DNA from: an uncultured Eubacteriales bacterium
GTDB taxonomy: Bacteria > Bacillota > Clostridia > Oscillospirales > CAG-272
Assembly: GCA_934447715.1 (NCBI GenBank)
Contig: CAKSER010000025.1
Location: 1 to 26,473 of the forward strand
Direction of reading: 5' to 3'
DNA length: 26,473 nucleotides
The notes under the pieces were generated by a model. That model did not search any database, had not been told where the DNA came from, and saw only the letters and a list, made by a program, of their open reading frames with translations. Below are positions 16,844 through 23,711 of this stretch, piece by piece (position 1 is the first letter of the stretch; every line of letters starts with the position of its first letter). The translations under genes and the position numbers were made by a program.

Positions 16844-17156
16844 TTTTTTCTCCTTTTTTTTAAATTCTGTATGCTCTTTTTTAAAGCCAGTACATTCTAC
16901 TGTCAAAGCATTAAAATCATTCCGCAGCAGCAACCAATTTCCAAATATTGGAGTTTTTTGTGCAATTTTCCTATATTGTATGTTCAATTTTTGTTAAAGT
17001 TTTCTTTTGGCAAACTATTGCATTTATTTCCATTTTATGGTATTATCTTTCTTGTAGCCGGATATAGTTAAGTCGACAAACTACCGGAAATGACCGAAAA
17101 TCAACCAAAGAGAAATGAAATACAAGGAATAGAAATAGATAAGGGGTAGAGCAAAA
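16844..17156. promoter_or_regulatory. spoIID-spo0A divergent intergenic region (313 bases)
   Basis: For spo0A, TTGCAT (17018-17023), a 17-base spacer and TATTAT (17041-17046) form a plausible sigma-A promoter with a leader of about 100 bases. On the minus strand TGTCGAC (17078-17072) matches the Spo0A box TGNCGAA at six of seven bases, just downstream of that start. For spoIID, minus-strand CATACAAT (16982-16975) equals a sigma-E -10 consensus, but no good -35 is visible. A short palindrome CCAAATATTGG lies at 16941-16951. No gene is seen. Confidence 0.5.
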
Positions 17157-17924
17157 ATGGAACAGAAGATCAGAGTGCTTATTGCAGACGAAAATTCAGA
17201 ATTCAGAAGATCATGCAGAAACAATTTGATTGGACTTGGATACACACAGATCGAGGAATGCTCCGGCGGAGCGGAAATTATAGACCGTATAGAAAAAATC
17301 AAACCCGATATAGTTTTGATGGACGTATGGCTTTCTAAAATGGATTGCACCCAGATTATCAAAAAAACAATAGAAAAGATGGGAAGCCAGAGACCGTCGT
17401 TTATTGTGTATTCGGTAGTGAACAATCACAATATGTTCGCGGAGGCAACCGAGGCAGGCGCGGATTACTGCATGTCAAGACCGCTTGACTATCAGAAGCT
17501 GGACGAGAGGATCAGAAGAGTCTGCAAGGAGCGCTCGCCGTTCTACAAATCCCCAAGCGACCCTCAGTCGCTCGACATCGAAACGCAGGTTACAAAAATC
17601 ATCCATCAGATCGGCGTCCCGGCACACATCAAGGGGTATCAGTATCTCCGCACGGCGATCATGATGACAATCGAGGATAACGAGATGATAAACTCGGTCA
17701 CAAAGATACTTTACCCCACCGTTGCAAAGAAATACTCAACAACCTCATCAAGAGTCGAAAGAGCGATCCGCCACGCAATTGAGGTAGCTTGGGACAGAGG
17801 CGATATCGAAACCTTAAATTCATATTTCGGCTATACGATTCAGCAGGGCCGCGGAAAGCCGACAAACTCTGAATTCATTGCAATGATCGCCGACAATCTC
17901 CGCCTTCAGAACAAGCTTTCATAA
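17157..17924 (+). CDS. spo0A: Sporulation master regulator Spo0A, with divergent receiver domain
   Basis: Spo0A is the response regulator that commits the cell to sporulation. The 255-residue protein has a receiver domain (about 5-122) and the C-terminal Spo0A DNA-binding domain (about 145-252). The recognition region SRVERAIRHAIEVAWDRG and the tail FGYTIQQGRGKPTNSEFIAMIAD are diagnostic. In the receiver the acidic pair Asp11-Glu12 and phosphoacceptor Asp56 are present and Ser86 sits at the Ser/Thr switch region. The near-invariant lysine is Arg108 (MSRP in place of LKPF), and the usual MPxxDG after the phospho-Asp reads VWLSKMDC. Phosphorylation response may therefore differ from B. subtilis. 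AAGGGG precedes the ATG. A terminator follows. Confidence 0.95.
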   Translation: MEQKIRVLIADENSEFRRSCRNNLIGLGYTQIEECSGGAEIIDRIEKIKPDIVLMDVWLSKMDCTQIIKKTIEKMGSQRPSFIVYSVVNNHNMFAEATEAGADYCMSRPLDYQKLDERIRRVCKERSPFYKSPSDPQSLDIETQVTKIIHQIGVPAHIKGYQYLRTAIMMTIEDNEMINSVTKILYPTVAKKYSTTSSRVERAIRHAIEVAWDRGDIETLNSYFGYTIQQGRGKPTNSEFIAMIADNLRLQNKLS

Positions 17925-17988
17925 TCCGATTCATGATCATTTTATAAATTAATTATATAAATGAAACTCCCTTCCAAGTACTCCGCCG

Positions 17989-18023
17989 AATAAAACGCTT
18001 CCGAATGCTGGGAGCGTTTTATT
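17989..18023 (+). terminator. Terminator after spo0A
   Basis: AATAAAACGCTTCC (17989-18002) pairs with GGGAGCGTTTTATT (18010-18023) with one G-U pair and a seven-base loop, 65 bases after the spo0A stop. The T tract is partly inside the stem. The symmetry would also let it act on the minus strand. Confidence 0.75.
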
Positions 18024-18084
18024 GCATATTAACATATTGTGCGGAGTTTCTTAAAAATATTTATGTGTTTTTAACAAAAAGATA

Positions 18085-18113
18085 GTGACAAATAAAGAAT
18101 AATATGCTATAAT
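18085..18113 (+). promoter_or_regulatory. Sigma-A-like promoter of hpf
   Basis: GTGACA (18085-18090), a 17-base spacer and TATAAT (18108-18113). The predicted start near 18120 gives a leader of about 47 bases to the hpf ATG. Confidence 0.75.
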
Positions 18114-18166
18114 CTAGTTACAGGAAAGGAAACGATCCTGCAACCCAAATGAAAGGCGGTAGACGT

Positions 18167-18676
18167 ATGAAAACCAACATTATTTGCAGACAGGTCAAGA
18201 TTCCGGACGAGCTCAGGTCGCTTTTTGAGAAGAAGCTTGATAAGCTCGGCAAATATTTTAAGGATGATGCCGTCGCATATATCACTCTCCGCTCTAAAAA
18301 GAATCAGGAAACCCTTGAGCTTATGATCTCGAGCGGCGGTACACTTTTCAGAGCAGAGGAATCCAGCGACACCTTCAACAACGCATTTGACCTTGCAATA
18401 GAGTCGATTGTTCGCCAAATCAGAAAGAACAAAACAAGACTTAAAAGAAAGCTGCGCGATAATCCGTTCCAGGGCGAAGCCTTTGAGGAGATCGAGGAGT
18501 CGGAATTCGAGGTCAGAACAAAGAAATTCGAAATCAAGCCGATGACGGTCGACGATGCAATTCTTCAGATGAATCTGCTCGGTCACAGTTTCTTCATGTT
18601 CGAAAATTCCGAAACCGGAGTTTATAACGTCGTTTATAAGCGCGGCGAGAGCTACGGAATGATAATCCCGAACTGA
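18167..18676 (+). CDS. hpf: Ribosome hibernation-promoting factor, long form
   Basis: The long HPF stabilises inactive ribosomes and joins them into 100S dimers in stationary phase. The 169-residue protein has the N-terminal S30AE domain (about 1-98) with the basic helix IVRQIRKNKTRLKRKLRDN. A linker leads to the C-terminal dimerisation domain (about 112-169: VRTKKFEIKPMTVDDAILQMNLLGHSFF in two pieces, then VVYKRGESYGMIIPN). The ATG at 18167 has AAAGGCGG seven bases upstream; an ATG 18 bases earlier lies within that ribosome site region and is rejected. It is transcribed alone from its own promoter, with a possible structured RNA and a terminator downstream. Confidence 0.95.
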   Translation: MKTNIICRQVKIPDELRSLFEKKLDKLGKYFKDDAVAYITLRSKKNQETLELMISSGGTLFRAEESSDTFNNAFDLAIESIVRQIRKNKTRLKRKLRDNPFQGEAFEEIEESEFEVRTKKFEIKPMTVDDAILQMNLLGHSFFMFENSETGVYNVVYKRGESYGMIIPN

Positions 18677-18679
18677 TAA

Positions 18680-18845
18680 TAAAAATCTGCCGAGTTTCGG
18701 TCGTACAGACTAAAAAGCCGATATAGCCGCAGCAGCTAAGGCAATAATAAGCTGACAGACCCGAAACAAGAGCGGTGCAGTCAGGCTGAATAAAAAAGAA
18801 AATATCCCGTCGGCGCTCTTTGCACCGACGGGACTTGTTTTTATT
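18680..18845 (+). ncRNA. Candidate structured RNA downstream of hpf (raiA-like?)
   Basis: Between the hpf stop and its terminator, two stacked long-range helices can form. CTGCCG (18687-18692) pairs with CGGTGCAG (18773-18780) with a two-base bulge. GTTTCGGTC (18694-18702) pairs with GACCCGAAAC (18758-18767) with a one-base bulge. They close about 55 bases holding smaller hairpins (CAGC 18730-18733 with GCTG 18751-18754). No ORF or separate promoter is seen, so it may be processed from the hpf transcript. A structured RNA class called the raiA motif is named for its neighbourhood to hpf/raiA genes; identity with that class is a guess from position only. Confidence 0.4.
18805..18845 (+). terminator. 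Rho-independent terminator of the hpf transcript
   Basis: TCCCGTCGGCGC pairs with GCACCGACGGGA (one G-U) around TCTTT, then ACTTGTTTTTATT. It lies about 130 bases past the hpf stop. Confidence 0.85.
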
Positions 18846-18910
18846 CTGAATATTTTATTATAAGGTCAAAATTCAGTCTTTTGCAAGACAGAAAGCAGGA
18901 AAGAAACCAC

Positions 18911-19552
18911 TCAGCCGACAAGAAAGCGCATCAGCTCGTCCGAAAGCTCGTATACATCCTCCGCGATGTCATGCCCTTTGCCCTCTATCAGACGAAGCTC
19001 GGCTTGTCCACCGGATGCATTTACCGCGTCGACCATTTCCTTTGATCTTTCAAAAGAAACCACCGTGTCATCCGTGCCGTGGAATGCAAGAACCGGAACA
19101 TTTTTAAGTCGCTCTGCAAGAAAGGTCATTCCGCCTCCGCTCACCGGAGCTATCGCCGCGAATTTTTCGGGATATGCCATAGCAAGAGACCATGCACCAA
19201 AGCCTCCCATTCCGATTCCGGTCAGAGCCACTCTGCATGCATTGTATTTTACCGCCATTGCATCGATCAGCCCCATTAACGGATCGGCAAGACTGTCAAA
19301 CACCTTTCCCTTTTTGCAAAGCGGAGAAAGAGTAATCACCCTGAATCCAAAATGCTCCGGATCGTTTGAAAAAAGTCTTGTAACCGACGGCTTCTTCTTA
19401 AGAGCAAGAATGATTTCTCCGCTTTCCGGCTCGTCATGCAAAAAGACGACCATAGGTAAAGACTCCTTTTCCGGATCAAAGCCGTCCGGAACTGTTATCA
19501 TTGCCTGAAGTACTGAAGAAACCGACTTACTGTATACAAATGTCGAGGTCAT
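18911..19552 (-). CDS. Alpha/beta hydrolase paralogue lacking the catalytic serine (probable pseudoenzyme)
   Basis: This 213-residue protein is clearly homologous to the two upstream genes (FDPEKESLPMVVFLH, VITLSP, LTGIGMGGFGAW, FHGTDDTVV, GKGHDI). The nucleophile elbow GxSxG reads G-I-G-M-G: Gly114, codon at 19213-19211, replaces the serine kept in both paralogues. The oxyanion-hole HG(A) is HDE. The acid (Asp162) and histidine (His194) remain. It is therefore probably not a serine hydrolase; a binding or regulatory role, or decay after duplication, is possible. The reading frame is intact. It starts two bases after the preceding gene's stop, with only a weak AAGAG ribosome site, so translation is probably coupled. 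Confidence 0.85.
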   Translation of the reverse strand: MTSTFVYSKSVSSVLQAMITVPDGFDPEKESLPMVVFLHDEPESGEIILALKKKPSVTRLFSNDPEHFGFRVITLSPLCKKGKVFDSLADPLMGLIDAMAVKYNACRVALTGIGMGGFGAWSLAMAYPEKFAAIAPVSGGGMTFLAERLKNVPVLAFHGTDDTVVSFERSKEMVDAVNASGGQAELRLIEGKGHDIAEDVYELSDELMRFLVG

Positions 19553-19554
19553 TT

Positions 19555-20220
19555 TTACGCTCTTTTCGTATCCGCAAGGAATCTGATAAGCGCGTCGCTT
19601 CCCTCATATGCCGGAACCCAGCTTGCGTGTCCGCAGTTTTCAAATACAGTCAGCTTGGCATCTCCTCCTGCTGCATTGATTGCATCGACCATTTCCCTTG
19701 AAAACTTCGGCGGAACAATATTGTCGTTGTCACCGTGGAAAGCCCATACCGGCATTTTAAGCACTCCTGCCTGCTTCGGATCTCCTCCGCCGCAGACCGG
19801 TGCGATGCAGGAAAAGAAATCCGGGTGCTTGCATGCAAGTTGGAATGTGCCGAAGCCTCCCATGCTGACACCGGTAAGAGAAATCCTGTCCGGATCTGCA
19901 TTATACTTCCTTGCGACATCGTTTATCATATCAAACACTCTGTCAAGAATAAGTTCTCTCCATCCAAAGCCCTTCGGGCACTGCGGAGAAAGAGTGATTA
20001 CGCGCGTTCTGTCGCAGTCGGGATCGGCTGTAAAAAGCTTCGGAATTCCGTGTCTTTTGACAAGCTCAAGGTCATCGCCAGACTCGTCCGCACCGTGAAG
20101 AAATACAATAAGCGGAAGCGATTCCCTTTCGGGACTAAAATCGGTCGGGGTTGTAAGTATCGCATTAAGGCGAAGCTTAAAAACAAATTCAAGTGATTCT
20201 GTAATAATTCTCTCGTTCAT
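19555..20220 (-). CDS. Alpha/beta hydrolase (esterase, CE1/dienelactone-hydrolase-like), paralogue 2
   Basis: The 221-residue cytoplasmic protein has no signal peptide. Its catalytic set is complete: oxyanion loop FLHGADESGDD, nucleophile Ser119 in LTGVSMGGFGTF, Asp166 in FHGDNDNIVP, and His198 in CGHASW. Proteins with this short fold and these motifs are usually annotated as carboxylesterases, phospholipase-like or acetyl/feruloyl esterases. The substrate cannot be told from sequence; removal of acyl groups from imported oligosaccharides is a reasonable guess. It lies 46 bases after the first paralogue and two bases before the third. Its ribosome site (GGATGG, about 11 bases away) is weak. 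Confidence 0.88.
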   Translation of the reverse strand: MNERIITESLEFVFKLRLNAILTTPTDFSPERESLPLIVFLHGADESGDDLELVKRHGIPKLFTADPDCDRTRVITLSPQCPKGFGWRELILDRVFDMINDVARKYNADPDRISLTGVSMGGFGTFQLACKHPDFFSCIAPVCGGGDPKQAGVLKMPVWAFHGDNDNIVPPKFSREMVDAINAAGGDAKLTVFENCGHASWVPAYEGSDALIRFLADTKRA

Positions 20221-20266
20221 AAATTAATGCCATCCGGTTAAATTATTTACTAAAGCCGCAATCGGA

Positions 20267-20938
20267 TTATCTGTGCGAGTTGTAAAGGAATCTTACAAGA
20301 TCGGTAGAATGCTCATATGCCGGAATCCAGCTGTTGTGCTCCCAGCCGAAGCAGGTGACAAGCTTTGCGTTTCCTCCTGCCCTGTTATATGCATCAACCA
20401 TATCCTTTGAACTCTGGAAATAAACAATCGGGTCCTGGTCGCCGTGATATGCAAGGATCGGGCGCTTTACCTTGATTTCTCCGATTCTCCACTCCATTCC
20501 GCCGCCGCATACCGGTGCAAATGCCGAGAAGAATTCCGAATGTGAGCAGGCAAGCGACCAGGTTGCAAATCCGCCCATGCTGACGCCGGTAAGCGAGATT
20601 CTGTCGGGATCTGCATTGTACTTTTTTGCGGTTTCCTCAATAAATTTAAAAAGCTGCGGTTCAAAATCCGCCCAGATCATATTTGCAGGGCACTGAGGTG
20701 CCATTGTGATTACCCTCATGCCGTCGTATTCGTTATTAATCGAAAAAAGCTTCGGAATTCCGTACACCTTGAGCATATCAAGATTGCTTCCCCTTTCGCC
20801 GGCACCGTGGAGGAATACTATCATCGGAAGCGATTCCTTTTCCGGATCAAAGCCGTTCGGGAAGGACATCAAAGCATGAAGCTCAAGCTCAAATCCGCAC
20901 GTCTTTTTCTCTTCTGCACTTTTATTTTCAATAATCAT
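20267..20938 (-). CDS. Alpha/beta hydrolase (esterase, CE1/dienelactone-hydrolase-like), paralogue 1
   Basis: This is the first gene of a three-paralogue operon. The 223-residue protein has a full triad: FLHGAGERGSN (oxyanion loop), Ser120 in LTGVSMGGFATW, Asp169 in YHGDQDPIV, and His201 in WEHNSW. No signal peptide or membrane segment is present. It shares FDPEKESLPMIVFLHGA, NADPDRISLTGVSMGGF and APVCGGG with paralogue 2. CGGAG lies six bases before the ATG, and a strong promoter lies just upstream, divergent from the cohesin-protein gene. Short-chain esterase activity is likely; the natural substrate is unknown. Confidence 0.88.
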   Translation of the reverse strand: MIIENKSAEEKKTCGFELELHALMSFPNGFDPEKESLPMIVFLHGAGERGSNLDMLKVYGIPKLFSINNEYDGMRVITMAPQCPANMIWADFEPQLFKFIEETAKKYNADPDRISLTGVSMGGFATWSLACSHSEFFSAFAPVCGGGMEWRIGEIKVKRPILAYHGDQDPIVYFQSSKDMVDAYNRAGGNAKLVTCFGWEHNSWIPAYEHSTDLVRFLYNSHR

Positions 20939-20977
20939 GATTTTCTCCGTTTCAAAAGACCAATAAATATTTAGTTT

Positions 20978-21006
20978 ATTATATAATATTAAGTCGTGTT
21001 TTGCAA
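20978..21006 (-). promoter_or_regulatory. Sigma-A-like promoter of the hydrolase operon
   Basis: On the minus strand, TTGCAA (21006-21001), a 17-base spacer and TATAAT (20983-20978). The start near 20971 gives a leader of about 33 bases. It is divergent from, and does not overlap, the cohesin-gene promoter. Confidence 0.8.
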
Positions 21007-21048
21007 TAATTTTATAAATATTTGTTTTTAGCAGACAAATTATTTCGG

Positions 21049-21077
21049 TTGAATTATTATATCAATTATGCTAAAAT
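21049..21077 (+). promoter_or_regulatory. Sigma-A-like promoter of the cohesin-protein gene
   Basis: TTGAAT (21049-21054), a 17-base spacer ending in TGC (extended -10), then TAAAAT (21072-21077). The predicted start near 21084 coincides with an in-frame ATG at 21085 and so argues for the later ATG at 21133. Confidence 0.8.
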
Positions 21078-21132
21078 ATTATTAATGAAAAAAGCCTTAC
21101 AAAACCAATCTGAAAGGATAAGGTTATTTTAT

Positions 21133-22413
21133 ATGAAAAAAAGAAATATTATCGCTTTTCTTTTTGCTGTCATGATGATGGCAGTGCTTACTCTTACGGT
21201 AAATGCAGCAGGGAGCGCGTCGCTTGGCGGCCCGTCTGAGGTCCGTGCCGGAGACACAATAACGCTTACATTTTCGCTTTCCGGAGACAAGGTCCTCGGA
21301 CTTACGGCAGAGCTTGAATATGACGCATCAAAGCTTACGCTGACAGGCACAAAGCAGCTGATTGCATCCCCGTGGATCGTCGAGACAAGCGGCAAAACGG
21401 TTCTTGCATACGACAACAACCAGACAAGCCCGATAAATTCCGCAAAGAACGTTTTTTCAGCAACCTTCAAGGTATCGTCCGGTCTTTCTGAAGGAGAGAA
21501 AATAACCGTAAAGGTAAAAAACATCACAGCCTCCGCCGGCACAAGCGACATTTCATATTCTGATGCAGTCTACAGCACCTCTCTGCTCGGAAAAAGGTCG
21601 TCGGATTCGTCTCTTTCTTCGCTTGCCGTTTCCGGCATGGAGCTTTCTCCGAAATTCGACCCGAGCACCAAAAATTACTCGGTTCCGGCTGTTCCCTTCA
21701 ATGTTACAAAGCTCTCGATTACGGCAAAGGCAAGCAGTAATAAGGCCTCATACAAAATTACAGCCAATTCTCTTGATGTAGGTCAGAACAAAATAAACAT
21801 AACCGTAACCGCAGAGAACGGCACAAAAACGATATACACAATTTCGGTTGTGCGCGAGCAGGATCCGAACTATGTGGCATCAAATGATGCTACACTTTCG
21901 TCGATTACCGTTTCAAAGGGAACGCTCTCTCCTGCATTTTCAAGCGAGATCGAAAGCTATATAGTATTTGTTCCGTATGAGGAAGACACGATAACCGTAT
22001 CTGCTAAAGCAGCCGACAAAAACGCGTCGGCAATCGACGATATAGTTCAGGAGTTGATTGAGGGGGATAATATTTTCTATATCACATCGACAGCCGAGGA
22101 TGGGGTTACAGAAAAAACATATACGGTACATGTTTTCAGGATGCCTGCCTTTAACGGAAATGTCCCGATTATTAATCACGACGGCGATAATTCGGACGAC
22201 ACCGCATCAGATTCCGAATCGGAAGTACCGAATCAGACGGATGAAAGCACTGCATCGGAACCGGAAAGCACGGCTTCCCCTTCGGATAATCAGGACAATC
22301 AAAGCACGATCAATTCAAGGCAGATATATATAACCACCGCCATAGCCGCTGCCGCGCTTCTTGTCGGTCTTCTTATCGGATTGCTTTTTAAAAAGGGCAC
22401 GCAAAAGCAGTAA
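21133..22413 (+). CDS. Membrane-anchored cell-surface protein: cohesin-like domain plus two cadherin-like beta-sandwich domains
   Basis: The 426-residue protein has a signal peptide (1-26, cleaving near VNAA). A cohesin-like domain follows at about 28-150 (SEVRAGDTITLTFSLSGDK, LTAELEYDASKLTLTG, FSATFKVSSG). Two cadherin-like beta-sandwich repeats lie at about 158-241 and 250-336, each beginning with a SLSSLxVS or TLSSITVS strand and containing a Y-sandwich. A Ser/Thr/Asp/Glu-rich spacer (340-397) leads to a C-terminal transmembrane helix (398-419) and a basic tail. This is the layout of a surface anchor with the cohesin displayed outward. Cohesins bind dockerins, and a dockerin protein is encoded 1.4 kb downstream. 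AAGG lies nine bases before the chosen ATG; upstream ATGs would bury the signal peptide. The cohesin call is by eye. Confidence 0.82.
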   Translation: MKKRNIIAFLFAVMMMAVLTLTVNAAGSASLGGPSEVRAGDTITLTFSLSGDKVLGLTAELEYDASKLTLTGTKQLIASPWIVETSGKTVLAYDNNQTSPINSAKNVFSATFKVSSGLSEGEKITVKVKNITASAGTSDISYSDAVYSTSLLGKRSSDSSLSSLAVSGMELSPKFDPSTKNYSVPAVPFNVTKLSITAKASSNKASYKITANSLDVGQNKINITVTAENGTKTIYTISVVREQDPNYVASNDATLSSITVSKGTLSPAFSSEIESYIVFVPYEEDTITVSAKAADKNASAIDDIVQELIEGDNIFYITSTAEDGVTEKTYTVHVFRMPAFNGNVPIINHDGDNSDDTASDSESEVPNQTDESTASEPESTASPSDNQDNQSTINSRQIYITTAIAAAALLVGLLIGLLFKKGTQKQ

Positions 22414-22441
22414 GTATTTTTAAAATCAACGCTTAAAAGCA

Positions 22442-22475
22442 TTGAAAACACGAGCCTTTTGTGGTAGAATACCAC
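22442..22475 (+). promoter_or_regulatory. Promoter of the fucU-like gene with overlapping palindrome
   Basis: TTGAAA (22442-22447), 17 bases, TAGAAT (22465-22470). The palindrome GTGGTA-GAA-TACCAC (22461-22475) covers the whole -10 box, which is where a repressor would block polymerase. No regulator gene is in the window. Confidence 0.7.
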
Positions 22476-22511
22476 CAAACAGCCATTAAATTTAAAACGG
22501 AGGAAAATATA

Positions 22512-22952
22512 ATGCTTAAAGGTACACCGAAGATAATTTCACCGGAGCTTCTTAAAATTCTTTGCGAGATGGGACACGGAGACAGACTTGTAATCGGAGA
22601 CGGAAATTTCCCGGCAGAGTCGATGGGAAAGAACGCATTTGTCGTCCGCTGCGACGGACACAATGTTCCCGAGCTGCTTGATGCAATTCTCACCGTTTTT
22701 CCGCTTGATACATATGTAGAAAAGCCGGTTTCTCTCATGGAGAAGGTTCCCGGAGACACTGTTGAAATACCGATCTGGGATGTTTTTGCAGATATAATCG
22801 CAAAGCACGACAAAAGAGGAAAGGACGCTATCGGTCATATCGAAAGATTCGCGTTCTATGAGGAAGCAAAGAAGACCTATGCTATAATCGCAACAGGCGA
22901 GGCTGCTCTTTATGCAAACGTAATGCTTCAGAAGGGCGTCGTTGTCGACTGA
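22512..22952 (+). CDS. fucU: RbsD/FucU family sugar mutarotase (L-fucose mutarotase-like)
   Basis: FucU and RbsD interconvert sugar anomers so that sugars released or imported in one form can be used by kinases or isomerases. The 146-residue protein follows E. coli FucU closely: PKIISPELLKILCEMGHGD with the catalytic-site histidine, IGDGNFPAESMG, and RFAFYEEAKKTYAIIATGE with ALYANVMLQKGV at the C-terminus. The His in DAHFPAHS of E. coli is Asn here, a common variant in my recollection of the family. The FucU side fits better than RbsD, but the sugar is uncertain because no fucose or ribose gene is nearby. GGAGG lies eight bases before the ATG. It is a single-gene unit with a promoter and terminator. 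Confidence 0.9.
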   Translation: MLKGTPKIISPELLKILCEMGHGDRLVIGDGNFPAESMGKNAFVVRCDGHNVPELLDAILTVFPLDTYVEKPVSLMEKVPGDTVEIPIWDVFADIIAKHDKRGKDAIGHIERFAFYEEAKKTYAIIATGEAALYANVMLQKGVVVD

Positions 22953-22985
22953 CAGTCGGTTTTTGATCAATCATCTAAAAAAAGC

Positions 22986-23027
22986 AAGGCAGACACATCG
23001 TTTTTTTGATGTGTCTGCCTTTTTTTG
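22986..23027 (+). terminator. Rho-independent terminator after the fucU-like gene
   Basis: AAGGCAGACACATC pairs perfectly with GATGTGTCTGCCTT around a T-rich loop, followed by T. It lies between convergent fucU and cdd and may act in both directions. Confidence 0.9.
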
Positions 23028-23053
23028 CAATCAAAAATGCATCAGCCGTTATC

Positions 23054-23485
23054 TTACGCATCAGACTTATCGTACCGTTCCGTTCCCCACCATTTCGGCA
23101 TCAGATCTCTTAAAAGAACAGTCTCGCGCTTTTCATAATCGACCAGAATTTCCATATCCGCGTTTTTTTCGTTCAGCTGATAAAAAAACTCTCTGCATGC
23201 GCCGCACGGCATGCCGCTTCCATCTCCGTACGGAGCCCTGTCTCTGAAGGCGATCAGCCTCTTTACTTCCGTCTGTCCGCTTTGGATGTACATGTTAAGA
23301 GCCGCAACGCGCTCCGCGCACAGATTCATCACGCCGGAGCAACTTTCAATGCAGAACCCGGTAAAAATCCTGCCGTCTGCGCTTTCAAGCGCGCAAACCA
23401 CATGATGTGCATATACAAAAGGAGATACATCCTCCGGATGATATTCTTTTCTTGCTTCATCAAACAATTTTTCCCAAATATCCAT
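23054..23485 (-). CDS. cdd: Cytidine deaminase family protein
   Basis: The family deaminates cytidine or deoxycytidine to uridine for pyrimidine salvage. In this 143-residue protein the zinc site is intact: Cys56-Ala-Glu58 in NLCAERVA, and Cys94 and Cys97 in MPCGACREF. This three-cysteine form is the tetrameric Bacillus type. The ribose-binding NIE motif is changed: GFCIES stands where GCNIEN is usual, so the Asn is lost. The protein could be a divergent deaminase with another substrate, as in blasticidin-S-deaminase-like relatives. The ribosome site is weak (GGGG six to seven bases before the ATG), and I see no good promoter of its own. Confidence 0.85.
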   Translation of the reverse strand: MDIWEKLFDEARKEYHPEDVSPFVYAHHVVCALESADGRIFTGFCIESCSGVMNLCAERVAALNMYIQSGQTEVKRLIAFRDRAPYGDGSGMPCGACREFFYQLNEKNADMEILVDYEKRETVLLRDLMPKWWGTERYDKSDA

Positions 23486-23564
23486 AATCTACCCCGAAAA
23501 AAGTCATTTTGCTTTTAAAATTTTTTATACTGCCTGTACTTTTCAGTAACGGAACAGAAGATAC

Positions 23565-23595
23565 GAAAAACGCCCCGATACAAAAGTACCGAGGC
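23565..23595 (-). terminator. Terminator after tRNA-Pro
   Basis: On the minus strand, GCCTCGGTAC pairs with GTATCGGGGC (two G-U pairs) around TTTT, then GTTTTTC. It lies 12 bases past the tRNA 3' end. Confidence 0.8.
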
Positions 23596-23606
23596 ATTTA
23601 TTAATA

Positions 23607-23680
23607 TCGGAGTGAGAAGATTTGAACTTCCGGCCTCTTGGTCCCGAACCAAGCGCTCTACCAAGCTGAGCCACACCCCG
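23607..23680 (-). tRNA. tRNA-Pro (anticodon CGG)
   Basis: The minus strand folds as a complete 74-base tRNA. The acceptor CGGGGTG pairs with CACTCCG, followed by discriminator A. The anticodon stem CTTGG/CCAAG holds the loop TTCGGGA with anticodon CGG, reading the proline codon CCG. The T-arm is GGAAG-TTCAAAT-CTTCT. C1-G72 with A73 fits bacterial tRNA-Pro. The 3' CCA is not encoded (TATT follows), so CCA must be added. It is a single-gene unit with its own promoter and terminator. Confidence 0.95.
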
Positions 23681-23685
23681 TTTTC

Positions 23686-23707
23686 GGGTCGTCTCTTCAG
23701 ACGACCC
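23686..23707 (-). other. Perfect hairpin forming the 5' leader of tRNA-Pro
   Basis: On the minus strand, GGGTCGTCT pairs with AGACGACCC around GAAG. The predicted transcription start (23707-23705) is the first base or so of this hairpin, and the mature tRNA starts five bases after it. The leader is therefore almost wholly a stem-loop. Confidence 0.75.
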
Positions 23708-23711
23708 ATGT

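Noticed and set aside
21022..21132. Upstream ATGs for the cohesin protein
   Set aside because: They lie at or before the predicted transcription start or lack a ribosome site, and would place about 16-37 residues before the signal peptide.
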